From: Caulobacteraceae bacterium
GTDB lineage: Bacteria > Pseudomonadota > Alphaproteobacteria > Caulobacterales > Caulobacteraceae
Assembly: GCA_013815405.1 (NCBI GenBank)
Contig: JACDGF010000037.1
Span: forward strand, 1 to 10,560
DNA: 10,560 bases
Direction of reading: 5' to 3'
The notes under the pieces were generated by a model. That model was not told the DNA's origin. It worked only from the letters and a program-made list of their open reading frames with translations, and made no database searches. Each line of letters begins with the position of its first letter. Within the stretch, counting starts at the first letter, position 1. Both the position numbers and the translations under genes were made by a program. Shown in pieces: positions 6,431 through 10,560 of the stretch.

Positions 6431-7310
6431 GGCTTTCCCAACGGCCCAACGGCGCGGGAGCGGGCGATTGGGCGCTTTCTTCGCCAGGGTCGGCCTGTGG
6501 CGAAACGAGCCGATGCGCGCCGGCGACAGCGGCGCGTCCGCGCGCCCGCCGGCCGGGGCCGATCTGATGGCTCACGCCCGGGCGTTCCAGACCCTGAGCG
6601 TGGCCGACGTCATGACTCCCCGGGCCGACATCATGGCGGTCGAGCTGTCGTCGTCCTTCGACGCCGTCGTGGCCGCGTTCGCCGAGAGCGAACACTCGCG
6701 CTTGCCGGTCTATCGCGACAGTCTCGACGATCCGGTCGGAGTCGCGCATCTGAAGGATGTGTTCAAGCTCCTGGCGGGGCCGGAACCGCGGCGGGAGGCT
6801 GGCGCTCAAGTGCTCCGCCGCCTCAAACGCGAAACCCTTTATGTACCGCCTTCGATGCGCGCCGCCGACCTGCTGGTCCGCATGCAGGCCAGCCGGATTC
6901 ACATGGCCATGGTGATCGACGAGTTCGGCGGCGTCGATGGGGTGGTCACCCTCGAAGACGTGATCGAGGCGGTGGTCGGGGAGATCGACGACGAGCACGA
7001 CGAAGCGGCGTCCACCCAGATCGTGGCCCGGGCCGGCGGCGTGTTCGAGATCGACGCCCGCGTGGCCCTGGAGTCGCTCGAGACCGCCCTCCGCCGCGGT
7101 CTCGCCACCCCGGACATGGACGAGGATATCGACACCGCCGCGGGCCTGGTCACCGCCCTGGCCGGACGCGTGCCCCAGCGCGGGGAGGTGATCGCCCATC
7201 CCGCCGGCCTCGATTTCGAGGTCACCGACGCCGATCCCCGCCGGGTCAAACGGCTGCGCATCCGTCCCGCGGCGACCCCGCCGAAACGGGCGCCCGCGGT
7301 CGATGGTTGA
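6405..7310 (+). CDS. corC: CorC/HlyC-type hemolysin-family protein with tandem CBS domains
   Basis: A 301-residue soluble protein of the CorC/YbeX family, linked to Mg/Co efflux or to ribosome-associated functions with YbeY in other bacteria; the molecular role is not settled. After a variable, probably disordered N-terminus (1-60), the MTPRADI motif at residue 70 opens the first CBS domain (about 65-125). The second CBS domain (about 135-195) includes ASRIHMAMVIDEFGGVDGVVTLEDVIEAVVGEIDDE. The C-terminal CorC_HlyC domain follows (about 205-290), with VALESLE and DTAAGLVTALAGRVPQRGE. There is no DUF21/CNNM membrane domain, so this is the short cytosolic form. It overlaps ybeY by 26 nt and lnt by 8 nt. 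The order ybeY-corC-lnt is conserved in many Proteobacteria and supports the name. Confidence 0.92.
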   Translation: MSSTDPEPKAFPTAQRRGSGRLGAFFARVGLWRNEPMRAGDSGASARPPAGADLMAHARAFQTLSVADVMTPRADIMAVELSSSFDAVVAAFAESEHSRLPVYRDSLDDPVGVAHLKDVFKLLAGPEPRREAGAQVLRRLKRETLYVPPSMRAADLLVRMQASRIHMAMVIDEFGGVDGVVTLEDVIEAVVGEIDDEHDEAASTQIVARAGGVFEIDARVALESLETALRRGLATPDMDEDIDTAAGLVTALAGRVPQRGEVIAHPAGLDFEVTDADPRRVKRLRIRPAATPPKRAPAVDG

Positions 7311-8880
7311 CGCCGCGGCGCTGGTCCGGCGCGCGCGGTTCCACCGGGTGCTCGCCCTTCTCGCCGGCGCGGGCGCCGCCCTGGCCCAACCGCCCTTCGG
7401 TCTCCTGCCGGGCCTCTTCGGCTACGGCCTGACGTTCTGGCTGGTCGATCGGCCGGCCTCCCCCAGGCCACTGCGCTCCGCCTTCTTTCGGGGCTGGCTG
7501 GCGGGCTGCGCCTATTTCCTGCTCTCGCTCTGGTGGTTGGCGGAGCCGTTCTATGTCGACGCCAAGGCCCAGGGATGGATGGCCCCGTTCGCCGTGGCTG
7601 GCGTGGCCGCCGGCATGGCTCTCTTCTGGGGCGCCGCATGCTTGGCCTATCGCGCCTTGGCCGGACCCGGCGCGCGTCGGGTGATCCTGTTCGCCGGCGC
7701 CCTGGCGGCATTCGAATGGCTGCGCGGCCATATCCTTACCGGCTTTCCGTGGGATTTGCCGGGGGAAAGCTGGGCGGCCGGCTCGGCGCCGTCCCAGGCG
7801 GCGGCGCTCGTCGGGGCCTATGGCCTGACCTGGCTCACCCTGGCGGCGTTCGCCGCCCCGGTAGTTGCGCTGGAGGGCCAGGGCGGCCGGATCGCGGCGG
7901 CGGGCGCCGTCGCCCTGGTGGCCAGTCTGTTCGCCTTCGGCTCGGCCCGTCTGGCCGGCGTCCCCGCCGGCGCCTCCGACGGGCCGTGGATCCGCCTCGT
8001 CCAGGCGAACGTAAGACAGGAATCCAAATATGACCGGCGCCTCTTTGCTAGCATCGTCGAGCGCTATCTCAGCCTGAGCGCCCGGCCCTTTGCCCATCCA
8101 CCGGCCATGATCATCTGGCCCGAGGGCGCCATACCCGACGCGTTGGAATCCTATCTGGCGCCCGGAACCTGGACTCGCGAGGCGATCCTGGGTCTGCTCC
8201 GCCCCGGCCAGACCCTGCTGGTTGGCGGCTACCATTTCGGGTCCGATCAGGGACCCGGGGGCAGGGCCTACAACAGTCTCGCCGCGCTGCGCCGGACGAG
8301 CGGGGATCTCAAGCTCGTCGGCCTCTACGACAAGTTCCGCCTGGTGCCGTTCGGCGAGTTCATGCCCCTGGACAGCCTGGCCTCGCGCCTGGGCATCAAG
8401 CAGTTCGTCCACGTCGGCGACGGCTTTTCCCCCGGCCGCCGGCCGCGCCCGCTGCGGCTGCCGGGCCTGCCGGCGGTCCAGCCCCTGATCTGCTACGAGA
8501 GTCTGTTTCCCGGTTTCACGCGGGAAGGCGCCGCTCGCTCGGGCGTCCGGGCCGCCTGGATCGTCAATGTCTCCAACGATTCCTGGTTTGGGACCGGCAG
8601 CGGGCCCCTTCAGCACCTCAATATCGCCAGCTACCGGGCGATCGAGGAGGGCCTGCCCATGGCGCGCGCCACGCCCACGGGAATTTCCGCCATGATCGAC
8701 GCCTTTGGCCGCGTCGTCCCCGGGACGCGTCTGGGCCAGGGCGTGGCCGGCGTGGTCGACGCGCCCCTACCGCCGGCGCTCGCGCCCACCCTGTTCAGCC
8801 GCCTAGGCGACCTGCCGTTCCTCGCCATGCTGCTCATCTCCCTGCTCGGCGCCCGACGCCCGCGATTTTCCAATGGCTGA
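7303..8880 (+). CDS. lnt: Apolipoprotein N-acyltransferase Lnt
   Basis: An inner-membrane enzyme that transfers an acyl chain from phospholipid to the N-terminal cysteine of apolipoproteins, the last step of lipoprotein maturation. It has 525 residues. The N-terminal 210 or so are hydrophobic and hold several membrane segments, including conserved LAQPPFG and FEWLRGHILTGFPW (signature of the family). The periplasmic nitrilase-like domain starts near IRLVQANV (about 230). The catalytic triad is visible: E274 in IIWPEGAIP, K344 in YDKFRLVPFGEFMP and C397 in LICYESLFPG. NVSNDSWFG and a C-terminal membrane helix (about 500-516) complete the protein. It overlaps corC by 8 nt (ATGGTTGA) and trmB by 8 nt (ATGGCTGA). 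lgt and lspA are not in the window. Confidence 0.97.
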   Translation: MVDAAALVRRARFHRVLALLAGAGAALAQPPFGLLPGLFGYGLTFWLVDRPASPRPLRSAFFRGWLAGCAYFLLSLWWLAEPFYVDAKAQGWMAPFAVAGVAAGMALFWGAACLAYRALAGPGARRVILFAGALAAFEWLRGHILTGFPWDLPGESWAAGSAPSQAAALVGAYGLTWLTLAAFAAPVVALEGQGGRIAAAGAVALVASLFAFGSARLAGVPAGASDGPWIRLVQANVRQESKYDRRLFASIVERYLSLSARPFAHPPAMIIWPEGAIPDALESYLAPGTWTREAILGLLRPGQTLLVGGYHFGSDQGPGGRAYNSLAALRRTSGDLKLVGLYDKFRLVPFGEFMPLDSLASRLGIKQFVHVGDGFSPGRRPRPLRLPGLPAVQPLICYESLFPGFTREGAARSGVRAAWIVNVSNDSWFGTGSGPLQHLNIASYRAIEEGLPMARATPTGISAMIDAFGRVVPGTRLGQGVAGVVDAPLPPALAPTLFSRLGDLPFLAMLLISLLGARRPRFSNG

Positions 8881-9550
8881 GGGCCCGCCGCGCCCCATCC
8901 GCACTTTTGGCCGCGTCACGGCCCGGCCGATCAAGCCGCGCCAGGCGGCCTTGATGACCAGCCTGCTGCCGTCGCTCGTCACGCCCCCGGGACCGTTCGA
9001 CCCCTTGGCCCTGGCGCCGGGCGCCGGGGAGGTGTGGCTGGAGATCGGCTTTGGCGGCGGCGAGCATCTGGCGGCCCAGGCGGCGCGGCGGTCGGATGTC
9101 CTCATCCTCGGCGCGGAGCCGTTCCTCAACGGGGTGGCCAGCGCGCTTCGCCACATCCAGGATCTCGGCGTGGGCAATGTGCGCCTCCATGCGGGCGACG
9201 CGCGCGCCCTGATGGGGGCGCTGCCGGCGTCCTGCCTGGACCGTCTCTTCGTGCTCTTTCCCGATCCCTGGCCCAAACGAAGGCACGCCAAACGCCGGCT
9301 CGTCCAGACCGAGTTCATCCAGGACGCCGCGCGGGTCCTCAAATCGGGGGCGCGGTTGCGTTTCGTCACCGACTGGGCCGACTACGCCGATTGGACCTTG
9401 GCCCGTTTTCTCGGCTCGCCCGCCTTCGCCTGGACCGCGCGCGCCGCCGACGACTGGCGCCGCGCGCCCGCGGACCACGTCCCCACCCGCTACGAGCAAA
9501 AGCGCCTGGGCGACTGCGCGCCGGTCTGGCTCGAGTTCGAGCGTCTGTAA
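8873..9550 (+). CDS. trmB: tRNA (guanine-N7-)-methyltransferase TrmB
   Basis: A 225-residue SAM-dependent methyltransferase that makes m7G46 in the variable loop of tRNAs. The SAM-binding motif is LEIGFGGGEH (56-65), with the downstream acidic residue in LGAEPFLNGV (79-88). The tRNA and active-site motif LFPDPWPKRRHAKRR (128-142) and the C-terminal TRYEQK (205-210) are intact and diagnostic. The start is the ATG at 8873 overlapping the end of lnt by 8 nt, so the two are very probably cotranscribed and coupled. The N-terminal PIRTFGRVTARPIKPRQ is typical of alphaproteobacterial TrmB. In many related genomes metK lies between lnt and this gene; here it does not. Confidence 0.96.
   Translation: MAEGPPRPIRTFGRVTARPIKPRQAALMTSLLPSLVTPPGPFDPLALAPGAGEVWLEIGFGGGEHLAAQAARRSDVLILGAEPFLNGVASALRHIQDLGVGNVRLHAGDARALMGALPASCLDRLFVLFPDPWPKRRHAKRRLVQTEFIQDAARVLKSGARLRFVTDWADYADWTLARFLGSPAFAWTARAADDWRRAPADHVPTRYEQKRLGDCAPVWLEFERL

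Positions 9551-10560
<1,010 letters not shown>

Noticed and set aside
7246..8616. A 456-codon minus-strand open frame opposite lnt
   Set aside because: The plus-strand Lnt has all its catalytic residues. The opposite frame shows only low-complexity composition.

Overview
The window is a gene-dense piece of bacterial chromosome with very high G+C (judged by eye, not computed). Every gene I can support lies on the plus strand, and every gap is under 60 nt. Gene content and order (nfu, nitroreductase, tsaB, rimI, fur, miaB, phoH, ybeY, corC, lnt, trmB) are typical of Alphaproteobacteria. The protein sequences look Caulobacterales-like from memory; I could not test the placement below class level.

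Layout. The 3' part of trpS enters from the left edge, followed by nfu (Fe-S carrier) and a RutE/HadB-type nitroreductase. Next comes tsaB-rimI, joined by an ATGA overlap. fur follows, with a probable promoter of its own in the end of rimI and a TTG start. After it runs a tight train of miaB, phoH, ybeY, corC, lnt and trmB with overlapping or nearly overlapping ends. obgE begins 45 nt after trmB and runs off the right edge.

How the genes fit together. Most concern translation: tRNA charging (TrpS), tRNA modification (TsaB for t6A37, MiaB for ms2i6A37, TrmB for m7G46), ribosomal protein acetylation (RimI), rRNA processing (YbeY, with PhoH as its usual neighbour) and ribosome assembly (ObgE). 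A second thread is iron and Fe-S: Nfu delivers clusters, MiaB needs two of them, and Fur regulates metal genes. CorC and Lnt are envelope functions carried in the same train.

I found no mobile element, CRISPR array, RNA gene, toxin-antitoxin pair, defence locus or unexplained gene. The region is ordinary core genome. The points worth a second look are local: the lnt-trmB-obgE junction, where metK is expected but absent; the fur promoter and start codon; the absence of structural zinc cysteines in Fur; and the repeated translational-coupling junctions.
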